Positions 1 to 5,523 of a stretch of DNA of 5,532 nucleotides are shown here, one piece after another. The notes under the pieces were generated by a model. The model saw only the letters and a list, made by a program, of their open reading frames with translations, was not told the DNA's origin and ran no database searches. This DNA comes from Actinomycetota bacterium (GTDB taxonomy: Bacteria > Actinomycetota > UBA4738). The stretch lies in NCBI GenBank assembly GCA_005888465.1, contig VAYJ01000156.1, positions 1-5,532 of the forward strand, read 5' to 3'. The number at the start of each line of letters is the position of its first letter. Positions within the stretch are counted from its first letter, which is position 1. Position numbers and translations under genes: made by a program.

Positions 1-623
1 TCCGCGCGGGAGTGTACGTCGAGCTTCGAGAGAACGTTCTGGATGTGCGTGCGAGCGGTCTCGGAGCTGATCAGCAGGGACCCGGCGATCGCGTCCAGGT
101 CGGCGCCGCCGGCGAGGAGCGCCAACACCTCGCGCTCGCGCCGGGTGAGCCGAACTACCGCGCGGCGCGCCTCGTCGTGCCGGCGCCGCCGGCGGATGAG
201 CTCGGAGAGGAGTGCCCCCAACATCCGGGGCGGGATCAGCGTCTCACCGCGCGAGATCGCCCGGGCCGCATCGGTGAGGTCGCTCAGCGGACACGATCGC
301 AGAAGCAGGCCGCTCGCCCCTGCCTCGAGCGCGCGGATCAGCGTGCTCTGGTCCTGCTGGTCGGAGAGGAGCACCACGCGGCAGTCCGGGACGCGGTCGG
401 TGATGGCGAGGACGGCCTCGACCCCTCCCGAGGGCGGCAGCGCGATGTCCAGGAGCGCCAGGTCGGGACGCGTGCGCTCGGCCTCGGCGATCGCCTGCGC
501 GGCATCCCCCGCCTCCGCGACCACCGTGAAGTCGTCTTCCGCGGACAGCACCACGCGAACGGCTTCGCGGAACAGCGATTGGCCGTCGCCGAGGAGGATG
601 CGGACTCTGCCGGCTTCGTCCAC
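1..623 (-). CDS. NarL/LuxR-family response regulator with atypical receiver domain (3' end beyond window)
   Basis: This is a two-component response regulator, partial because the left edge cuts it after 207 codons. It has an N-terminal receiver (about residues 6-125), an Arg-rich linker (144-148) and a LuxR-type helix-turn-helix from about 159. The HTH reads LTRREREVLALLAGG, then IAGSLLISSETARTH, ending KLDVHSRA, which is a textbook match. The phosphoacceptor Asp is D59 in LLDIALPPSGG, and the switch hydroxyl is S87 in VVLLSD. Two receiver positions are unusual. The acidic pair reads D13-G14 instead of Asp-Asp, and the conserved Lys is R109 (LLLRSCP). The start is GTG at 623, preceded six bases upstream by GGGGGA; no better in-frame ATG is seen. 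The gene lies 81 nt downstream of pafA on the same strand, so co-transcription is possible. No partner kinase is visible and the regulated genes are unknown. The family assignment is firm; dependence on phosphorylation is doubtful. Confidence 0.92.
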   Translation of the reverse strand, partial: MDEAGRVRILLGDGQSLFREAVRVVLSAEDDFTVVAEAGDAAQAIAEAERTRPDLALLDIALPPSGGVEAVLAITDRVPDCRVVLLSDQQDQSTLIRALEAGASGLLLRSCPLSDLTDAARAISRGETLIPPRMLGALLSELIRRRRRHDEARRAVVRLTRREREVLALLAGGADLDAIAGSLLISSETARTHIQNVLSKLDVHSRA

Positions 624-654
624 GTACCGTCCCCCGACTCGCGGGCGCGGTGGG

Positions 655-660
655 AGTCTA
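655..660 (-). promoter_or_regulatory. Possible -10 element for the response regulator gene
   Basis: The minus strand reads TAGACT, fitting the TAnnnT pattern, and would give a leader of about 25 nt ahead of the GTG at 623. No convincing -35 hexamer lies 16-18 bp upstream. Such hexamers occur by chance, so this is a weak call. The regulator may instead be read from the pafA transcript. Confidence 0.2.
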
Positions 661-704
661 GCGAGCGCTTCCGACGCGAGTAAAGCGCGACCGGGGCAGA
701 CCCC

Positions 705-2063
705 TCACATGTGGGCGATCAATTGCTCCACGCGCTCGTCCACGGCCCGGAACGGGTCCTTGCAGAGCACCGTGCGCTGGGCCTGGTCGTTCAGCTTCAG
801 GTGGACCCAGTCCACGGTGTAATCGCGGCGGCGCTGCTTCGCCTGACGGATGAACTCGCCCCGCAGGCGCGCACGCGTGGTTTGCGGCGGGTCTCGCATG
901 GCCTTCTGGACCTGCTTCTCCGGGACGACTCGCTCCATGCGCCCGTGGCGCTCGAGCACCGAGTAGAGGCCGCGAGCGCGGTTCACGTCGTGGTAGGCGA
1001 GGTCCATGAGCGCGATCCTCGGGTGCGAGAGCGAGATGCCGTGCTTCGCACGGTAGCGCTCGAGGAGGTCGAGCTTCGCGACCCAGTCCACCTTCGTCAC
1101 CAGGCGCTCGGGCTCCCCTTCGCGGAGCGCCTCGAGCGCGCCGCCCCACTCGGCGAGGACCCGCTCGGTGGTCGCGTCGGCGCCGCGGCGTTCGATGAAC
1201 CGCACCGCGCGGTCGAAGTACTCGGTCTGGATGTCGATCGCCGTGAGCTCGCGGCCGGTCGCGAGCCTGACCTTCCGCCGCCAGGAGAGGTCGTGGGAGA
1301 TCTCGCGGATCGCGCGGATTGGATTCTCGAGCGTGAGGTCGCGCATGACGGTGTTCTCCTCGACCATCCGCACGACCAGGTCGGTGACGCCGACCTTGAG
1401 GAACGTCGTGAACTCGCTCATGTTCGAGTCGCCGACGATCACGTGAAGCCGCCGGAACCGCTCCGCGTCGGCGTGCGGCTCGTCGCGGGTGTTGATGATC
1501 GGCCGGCTTCGAGTGGTCGCCGAGGACACGCCCTCCCAAATGTGCTCGGCCCGCTGGGAGATGCAGAACTGCGCGCCGCGCGGCCCGTGCAGCACCTTGC
1601 CGGCGCCGCAGTAGACCTGCCGCGTCACGAAGAACGGGATCAGCACATCGGCGATGCGGGCGAACTCGCCCTGGCGCGCCACCAGGTAGTTCTCGTGGCA
1701 GCCGTAGGAGTTGCCGGCGGAGTCGGTGTTGTTCTTGAACAGGAACACGTCCCCGGAGATGCCCTCGTCGTGCAGGCGGAGCTCGGCTGCCGTGAGGAGC
1801 GCCTCCAGGATCCGCTCCCCCGCCTTGTCGTGCGCGACCAGATCGGTGATGACGTCGCACTCGGGCGTGGCGTACTCCGGGTGCGAGCCGACGTCCAGGT
1901 ACAGCCGCGCGCCGTTCTCCAGGAACACGTTCGAGGAACGGCCCCAGTGCACCACGCGGCGGAAGAGGTACCGGGCGACCTCGTCGGGCGAGAGCCGGCG
2001 CTGGCCGCGGAAGGTGCACGTGACGCCGTACTCGCTCTCGAGGCCGAAGATGCGCCGCTCCAT
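705..2063 (-). CDS. pafA: Pup--protein ligase PafA
   Basis: PafA is the cytosolic ligase that uses ATP to phosphorylate the C-terminal Glu of Pup and join it by an isopeptide bond to lysines of target proteins. It belongs to the carboxylate-amine/glutamine synthetase-like fold shared with Dop. The 452-residue product equals the length I recall for the M. tuberculosis enzyme and matches it along its whole length. It opens RRIFGLESEYGVTCTF, with the metal/ATP-binding E9 and E11. The loop LYLDVGSHPEYATPECD follows, in which D57 corresponds to the catalytic base. Further matches are FKNNTDSAGNSYGCHENY (about 109-126), SQRAEHIWEGVSSATTRSRP (about 168-187), INTRDEPHADAE and HVIVGDSNMSE. The C-terminal part contains QTTRARLRGEF and DWVHLKLNDQAQRTVLCKD. 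The absence of the Dop-type insertion near the N-terminus favours ligase over depupylase. ATG 2063 is the first possible start, since an in-frame stop lies just upstream, and it coincides with the family start. No Shine-Dalgarno is visible, suggesting a leaderless message. The gene is divergent from the LOG gene and separated from prcA by the LOG-PLD pair. Confidence 0.98.
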   Translation of the reverse strand: MERRIFGLESEYGVTCTFRGQRRLSPDEVARYLFRRVVHWGRSSNVFLENGARLYLDVGSHPEYATPECDVITDLVAHDKAGERILEALLTAAELRLHDEGISGDVFLFKNNTDSAGNSYGCHENYLVARQGEFARIADVLIPFFVTRQVYCGAGKVLHGPRGAQFCISQRAEHIWEGVSSATTRSRPIINTRDEPHADAERFRRLHVIVGDSNMSEFTTFLKVGVTDLVVRMVEENTVMRDLTLENPIRAIREISHDLSWRRKVRLATGRELTAIDIQTEYFDRAVRFIERRGADATTERVLAEWGGALEALREGEPERLVTKVDWVAKLDLLERYRAKHGISLSHPRIALMDLAYHDVNRARGLYSVLERHGRMERVVPEKQVQKAMRDPPQTTRARLRGEFIRQAKQRRRDYTVDWVHLKLNDQAQRTVLCKDPFRAVDERVEQLIAHM

Positions 2064-2072
2064 CTGTAGGCC

Positions 2073-2078
2073 AGTGTA
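2073..2078 (-). promoter_or_regulatory. Candidate -10 element of pafA, leaderless arrangement
   Basis: TACACT on the minus strand ends 9 nt before the pafA ATG. Transcription would begin only a few bases before, or at, the start codon. This fits the lack of any purine-rich ribosome binding site in the 30-bp gap. TAnnnT close to an ATG is the known pattern of leaderless actinobacterial genes. No good -35 hexamer is present. Assignment is by position and motif only. Confidence 0.4.
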
Positions 2079-2080
2079 AG

Positions 2081-2086
2081 TACTCT
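2081..2086 (+). promoter_or_regulatory. Candidate -10 element of the LOG-PLD operon, leaderless arrangement
   Basis: TACTCT on the plus strand ends 7 nt before the ATG at 2094. That distance places the transcription start at or next to the start codon. No Shine-Dalgarno lies upstream of the ATG, consistent with a leaderless message. The element sits back to back with the candidate pafA -10, two bases away, so both polymerases would compete for the same DNA. Confidence 0.4.
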
Positions 2087-2093
2087 ATGGCCG

Positions 2094-2783
2094 ATGCCGA
2101 GCGAGGCTGCCGAGGCGGAGCCGCGACCCACCCAGGACCGCCTGGTCCTGCAGACGAAGACCGGCGACATCGATCGGCACGTCGCGATGATCGCGGCGGA
2201 GTTCCGGATGGGCTTCGAGGCGGTCGCCCGGATCGACCGGCCGGCGGTCACGATCTTCGGCTCGGCGCGGATCATGGCAGGGCACCCCGACTACCTCGCG
2301 GCCGTCGAGACCGGACGTGCCTTCGCCCGGGAGGGGTTCGCGGTGGTGACGGGCGGCGGCCCCGGCATCATGGAGGCGGCCAACCTCGGCGCGCGGGAGG
2401 GCGGAGGCGTGTCGGTCGGCTTCAACATCGAGCTTCCGCACGAGCAGGACTCGAACCCCTACTTGGACATCTCGCTCACGTTCCATCACTTCTACGCGCG
2501 CAAGACGATGTTCGTGAAGGCGGCCGAGGGGTTCGTCGTGTTCCCGGGCGGCTTCGGGACGCTGGACGAGCTGTACGAGGCGCTCACTCTCATCCAGACG
2601 GGCAAGATCGTGCACTTCCCGGTGGTCCTGTTCCGCCGGTCGCACTGGGAGGGCGCGCTCGGCTGGACCCGGGAGCGGCTCCTCGGCGAAGGGCTGGTCT
2701 CCGACGCCGACCTCGAGCTCCTCTCCGTCACCGACGACCCCGAGGAGGCCGTCCGCGCCGTGATCGCGCCGCTTCGTCTGTGA
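2094..2783 (+). CDS. LOG-family protein (TIGR00730-type nucleotide 5'-monophosphate phosphoribohydrolase)
   Basis: This is a 229-residue, single-domain Rossmann-like protein of the lysine decarboxylase-like LOG family. Family members cleave nucleoside 5'-monophosphates, classically releasing active cytokinin bases from their riboside monophosphates. True lysine decarboxylase activity is not expected. Visible motifs are VTIFGSAR (about 52-59), VVTGGGPGIMEAAN (84-97), ARKTMF with R136 and K137, and the signature PGGFGTLDE (151-159). The Arg and the signature Glu correspond to the catalytic residues of characterised LOG enzymes. The product is longer than classical LOGs of about 190 residues. 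It has an N-terminal extension of about 45 residues and the segment NIELPHEQDSNPY, which mark the longer bacterial subgroup whose substrates are less certain. ATG 2094 is the first start after an in-frame stop. The stop codon overlaps the GTG of the downstream PLD gene (GTGA), indicating translational coupling. A role in cytokinin or purine nucleotide metabolism is inferred from family only. Confidence 0.93.
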   Translation: MPSEAAEAEPRPTQDRLVLQTKTGDIDRHVAMIAAEFRMGFEAVARIDRPAVTIFGSARIMAGHPDYLAAVETGRAFAREGFAVVTGGGPGIMEAANLGAREGGGVSVGFNIELPHEQDSNPYLDISLTFHHFYARKTMFVKAAEGFVVFPGGFGTLDELYEALTLIQTGKIVHFPVVLFRRSHWEGALGWTRERLLGEGLVSDADLELLSVTDDPEEAVRAVIAPLRL

Positions 2784-3811
2784 AGGCGCTCGAGGTCGAG
2801 CTCCTGGGGGCCGGGGACCGCACGCCGGCCGCGCTCGCCGAGGAGCTGTCGACGTTCATCGCCGCAGCGGAGCGCTCGCTGGATGTGGCCATCTACGACT
2901 TCCAGGCAGCGCACGGGGCGAGCGCCGCGGTCGGCCAGGCGCTAGAGGCGGCCTCGGCGCGTGGCGTGGCGGTGCGCGTCGTCTTCAACCGGGACCGGCC
3001 GCCACACCACCCGGACGCCCCACCGCCGCCGAACTGCTCGCCCGAGGAGATCGACGGCCTCTCGGTGCCGACACGCGCCGTGCGCGGCGAGGGGAGCCTC
3101 ATGCACCACAAGTACGTCGTGCGCGACGCGCAGGTCGTGTGGACCGGTTCGATGAACTGGACCGACGACGCGTTCGGCCTGGAGGAGAACGCGATCGTTC
3201 GTCTTGACTCGGCCGACGTGGCCGCCGCATACCGGCGGGACTTCGAGCAGCTCTGGTCGGGCGGGACGGTGGAGCGAAGCGGCGGCTCCGGCCCGCAGGT
3301 CACGGTCGGGGGCGCGCTCGTGCAGCCGTACTTCGCCCCGCGAGGTCCCTCGCTCGCCCACGTCGCCGCCACAAGGCTCGGCCACGCGCGGCACCGCATT
3401 CGCGTGCTCTCCCCAGTCCTCACCTCGGGCGCGATCCTCGGGACACTCGCCGAGTTCGCCGGGCGCGCCTCCTTCGACCTGGTCGGCGCCTACGACTGGA
3501 CGCAGATGGGGCAGGTGCAGCAGCAGTGGGCCGAGGTGCCCGCCAACCACTGGAAGATCGAGGCGTGGAAGGCGATCGCCCCACGCCTGTCGGGGAAGCG
3601 CTCCACGCCGTACACGCCGGAGTCACGCCACGACTACATGCACGCGAAGGCGATGGTCGCGGACGGCGAGGTGCTCGTGGGGAGCTACAACTTCTCCCGT
3701 GGCGGCGAGGAGAACGCCGAGAACCTGCTGCACATCGTGGACGGGGGACGCGCCGCCCAGCAGGTGGCGATGTTCGCGGAGCGCATCGCCGCCCGCTACG
3801 CGGATGGCTGA
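2780..3811 (+). CDS. Phospholipase D-like protein with two HKD motifs
   Basis: This 343-residue protein belongs to the phospholipase D/nuclease superfamily. Members act on phosphodiester bonds of lipids or nucleic acids through paired HxKx4D motifs. Both are present: H109-K111-D116 (MHHKYVVRD) followed by GSMNWT, and H288-K290-D295 (MHAKAMVAD) followed by GSYNFS. The N-terminal half has the usual LDVAIYDFQ strand (about 34-42), and the second lobe begins near RIRVLSPVL (about 207-215). A Trp/Gln-rich stretch at about 239-263 precedes the second HKD. There is no signal peptide or membrane segment, so it is probably cytosolic. The start is GTG 2780, which overlaps the LOG stop codon. The reading frame happens to stay open far upstream across the LOG gene, but nothing there resembles a protein domain. 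The 3' end overlaps the end of prcA by 16 nt in convergent orientation. Two intact active-site motifs suggest an active enzyme; whether the substrate is lipid, DNA or RNA cannot be told. Confidence 0.88.
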   Translation: MKALEVELLGAGDRTPAALAEELSTFIAAAERSLDVAIYDFQAAHGASAAVGQALEAASARGVAVRVVFNRDRPPHHPDAPPPPNCSPEEIDGLSVPTRAVRGEGSLMHHKYVVRDAQVVWTGSMNWTDDAFGLEENAIVRLDSADVAAAYRRDFEQLWSGGTVERSGGSGPQVTVGGALVQPYFAPRGPSLAHVAATRLGHARHRIRVLSPVLTSGAILGTLAEFAGRASFDLVGAYDWTQMGQVQQQWAEVPANHWKIEAWKAIAPRLSGKRSTPYTPESRHDYMHAKAMVADGEVLVGSYNFSRGGEENAENLLHIVDGGRAAQQVAMFAERIAARYADG

Positions 3812-4491
3812 GCCGCGACGATCGTCGCGAGCTCGCCGCCCGTGAGCCGGCGGAACTTGCGCCGGCTGCGCGTGCGGTCGAGGACCGCCGCCTCGATGTG
3901 GGCCACCTCGGAGGGCTTCTCCTCGACGTGGGCGAGCGCGGTGGACGCCATCCGGACCGCATCGGCGAGCGCGAGCCCTTCTGCGTAACCGTTCTTCAAC
4001 TGCTCGTTGAGGTCGTCGGCGCGACCGCCCATCGCAACGAAGCCCTGCTCGTCGGCGACGCTCCCGTCGAACAGGATGTGGAAGAGCTCGTTCTCCGCCG
4101 GGTTGTCGCCCACCTGCCCCACCAGGAGCTCGACCTCGTAGGGCTTCATCTGCGTGGTGAAGATCGTGGAGAGGGCCTGCGAGTAGGCGTTCGCGATGGT
4201 CTTCGCCGTCACGTCTTCGCGCCCATAGGAGTAGCCGCGCAGGTCGGCCAGGCGCACGCCAGCGATCCGGAGGTCCTCGAACTCGCTGTACTTGCCGACG
4301 CCGGCGAACGCCACGCGGTCGTAGATCTCCGAGATCTTGTGGAGCGTCGCGCTCGGGTTGTCGGCCAGGAACAGGATCCCGTCGGCGTACTCGACGGCGA
4401 CGCCGGAGCGCCCCCGCGCGATGCCCTTGCGCGCGAATTCGGAGCGGTCCTTGATGAGCTGCTCCGGCGGCACGTAGGGCTGAAAGGACAT
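3796..4491 (-). CDS. prcA: Proteasome core alpha subunit PrcA
   Basis: PrcA forms the two outer heptameric rings of the 20S core and its gated entry pore, and it docks the Mpa/ARC ATPase. The 231-residue product follows the actinobacterial PrcA sequence throughout. It opens MSFQPYVPPEQ, then SEFARKGIARGRS (the N-terminal gate and H0 helix). Next come FLADNPSATLHKISEIYDRV with K52 in the ATPase-docking pocket, GYSYGREDVT, and IFTTQMKPYEVELLV (about 110-124). The FDGSVADE strand (141-148) and AAVLDRTRSRRKFRRLTGGE near the end complete the match. It has no N-terminal catalytic Thr, as expected for an alpha subunit. ATG 4491 begins four bases after the true-frame prcB stop codon. No separate strong ribosome binding site is visible, so translation is probably coupled to prcB. 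The end runs 16 nt into the convergent PLD gene. The reading frame is complete and undamaged, unlike prcB. Confidence 0.98.
   Translation of the reverse strand: MSFQPYVPPEQLIKDRSEFARKGIARGRSGVAVEYADGILFLADNPSATLHKISEIYDRVAFAGVGKYSEFEDLRIAGVRLADLRGYSYGREDVTAKTIANAYSQALSTIFTTQMKPYEVELLVGQVGDNPAENELFHILFDGSVADEQGFVAMGGRADDLNEQLKNGYAEGLALADAVRMASTALAHVEEKPSEVAHIEAAVLDRTRSRRKFRRLTGGELATIVAAQPSA
3814..3829. repeat. 16-bp perfect palindrome at the convergent gene ends
   Basis: CGCGACGATCGTCGCG is a perfect inverted repeat starting three bases after the PLD stop codon and lying inside the last codons of prcA. As RNA it could fold into a six-pair GC stem with a GATC loop on either strand. No U-tract follows in either direction, so it is not a canonical intrinsic terminator. 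It may be coincidence in GC-rich coding DNA. Confidence 0.4.
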
Positions 4492-4495
4492 GGCC

Positions 4496-5288
4496 TCAGG
4501 CGCCCACGATCCGCTCGAAGGCGGCCCGCACCGTCTCCTCGGGCACCGCGACGACGCCCGCTTCGGTGATGGTCTTCACCGACGGGTAGATGTTGCGGCT
4601 GGGGATCGGGCCGCCGGTTGCGACGTCCTCCTGCGAGGCGTCGTAGAGCGCCTCGACCGCGACCGCCACCGCGTCCTCGACCGAGAGGTCCTGCCGCCAG
4701 CGCTTCCTCCTCCCAGCGCCCGCCGGTCACGTCGTAGCGGAAGATCCGGCCCCCGCCGTGGCGCTCGTCGAACCCGGCGAAGAGCGGCACGACGACGAGC
4801 CCCTGCAGCGCCATGGGGAAGTTCCCGCGGATCATCTGCGCGAGGCGATTGGCCTTGCCCTCGAGCGAGAGCCGGTCGCCCTCGACCTTTTCGTAGTGCT
4901 CCAGCTCCGTCTGGAACAGGCGCACGATCTCGGTCGCCTGGCCAGCGGCCCCGGCGATCGCGATGGCGGAGCTCTCGTCGGCGGGGAACACCTTGTCGAT
5001 GCGCTCGTCGGCGATGGTGAACCCCTCCACCGCCCGCCGGTCCCCCGCCATCACCACGCCGTCGGCGAACTTCAGGGCCAGCACCGTGGTTCCGTGCGGA
5101 ACGTCCTGGGGCCGCACCGGGGGCCCCGTCGGGCCGGCCGAACCGGTCCAGGGTTCCCGGCCGGAGCTGGCCGCGCGAAGCAGGTCGGCGAAGCTGGGGT
5201 TCGATCCGAGCGGGTAGGTCGGCCCGGGCAGCCCGGGGAGCCTGGGCAGGCCCGACGGGTCGGGGAAGCCCCCAGTGGGGGCCGTCAC
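4496..5288 (-). pseudogene. prcB: Proteasome core beta subunit PrcB, disrupted by internal deletion and frameshift
   Basis: PrcB forms the inner rings of the 20S core and carries the N-terminal threonine protease site. The first 194 codons read as a normal subunit. A Pro/Gly-rich propeptide of 66 residues ends PHG, followed by catalytic T67 (TTVLALKFADGVVMAGDRR). D83 and K99 (ERIDKVF) fall exactly at mature positions 17 and 33. The family core continues to RYDVTGGRWEE. There the frame breaks, near 4705/4706. The next 69 codons resume in another frame as KRWRQDLSVEDAVAVAVEAL, then YDASQEDVATGG, ending in a normal TGA at 4496. Compared with known PrcB proteins, about 18 residues are missing, including the GSGS segment that holds an active-site-supporting Ser; the lost length fits about 53 nt. 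An intact gene would give about 281 residues. The start is GTG 5288, overlapping the pup stop (GTGA), with AAGGG six bases upstream. The lesion may be real or an assembly error. As read, the product would be misfolded and inactive. Confidence 0.9.
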
Positions 5289-5485
5289 TCCCCGCCCTTC
5301 TGGACGTAGGACTTCACGAACTCCTCGGCGTTCTCCTCGAGGACCGAGTCGATCTCGTCGAGGATCTCGTCCATCTCCTCCTTGAGCTTCTCGCCCTTCT
5401 GGGTCGCGCCGGTCTGGCCGGCGTCGTTGCCTTCGCCGCCGTCGCCACCGCCCTTGCGCTGGGATCGCTTCTGCTCCTGGGTCAC
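5285..5485 (-). CDS. pup: Prokaryotic ubiquitin-like protein Pup, ending in GGE
   Basis: Pup is the small, largely disordered tag that PafA attaches to lysines, marking proteins for Mpa/ARC and the 20S core. The 66-residue product has a Gly/Lys-rich flexible N-terminus. A charged helical segment (about 30-58) including EILDEIDSVLEENAEEFV forms the coiled coil recognised by the ATPase. The hallmark C-terminus is FVKSYVQKGGE. The last codon is GAG, so the terminal residue is Glu and no Dop deamidation is needed before ligation. Dop would still be needed for depupylation and is not in this window. The start is GTG 5485, preceded seven bases upstream by AAGGGG (plus-strand 5493-5498). The stop overlaps the prcB start by four bases (GTGA), so this is the first gene of the pup-prcB-prcA operon. 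Confidence 0.97.
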   Translation of the reverse strand: MTQEQKRSQRKGGGDGGEGNDAGQTGATQKGEKLKEEMDEILDEIDSVLEENAEEFVKSYVQKGGE

Positions 5486-5517
5486 CTTCGCACCCCTTCG
5501 TGTCGCGGACGGCGCCT

Positions 5518-5523
5518 ATTCTA
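5518..5523 (-). promoter_or_regulatory. Candidate -10 element of the pup-prcB-prcA operon
   Basis: The minus strand reads TAGAAT, five of six bases of the TATAAT consensus, in a short AT-rich patch within GC-rich DNA. It would give a leader of about 25 nt that contains the pup ribosome binding site. The -35 region falls outside the window. If dop lies just upstream in the same orientation, this could be an internal promoter. Confidence 0.45.

Noticed and set aside
693..704. Small hairpin GGGG-TCTG-CCCC directly after the pafA stop as a possible terminator.
   Set aside because: It has only four pairs and no U-tract, so it is too weak to support a terminator call. Read-through into the response regulator is possible.
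12..822. Two long open frames on the plus strand across the left end.
   Set aside because: They are antisense shadows of the response regulator, whose minus-strand translation gives clear receiver and LuxR HTH motifs.
711..2069. A 452-codon open frame on the plus strand exactly opposite pafA.
   Set aside because: It mirrors the pafA codons in GC-rich DNA, has low-complexity Arg/Val/Asp/Glu composition, and matches no family I recognise.
2087..2779. The PLD reading frame stays open upstream to an ATG at 2087, suggesting a 574-residue fusion protein.
   Set aside because: The upstream part is Arg/Gly/Pro-rich with no domain and overlaps the clearly real LOG gene in another frame. It is open only because of GC-rich codon bias. 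GTG 2780 gives a normal PLD start.
4706..4712. Programmed ribosomal frameshifting at the GAGGAGG run in prcB.
   Set aside because: A shift would rejoin the frames but could not supply the roughly 18 missing residues including GSGS, and such regulation is not known for prcB.
4209..5288. A 359-residue prcB product as a genuine extended beta subunit.
   Set aside because: After residue 194 the sequence is Arg/Gly/Ser-rich and unlike PrcB, while the conserved C-terminus is found in another frame. It is the result of the frameshift.
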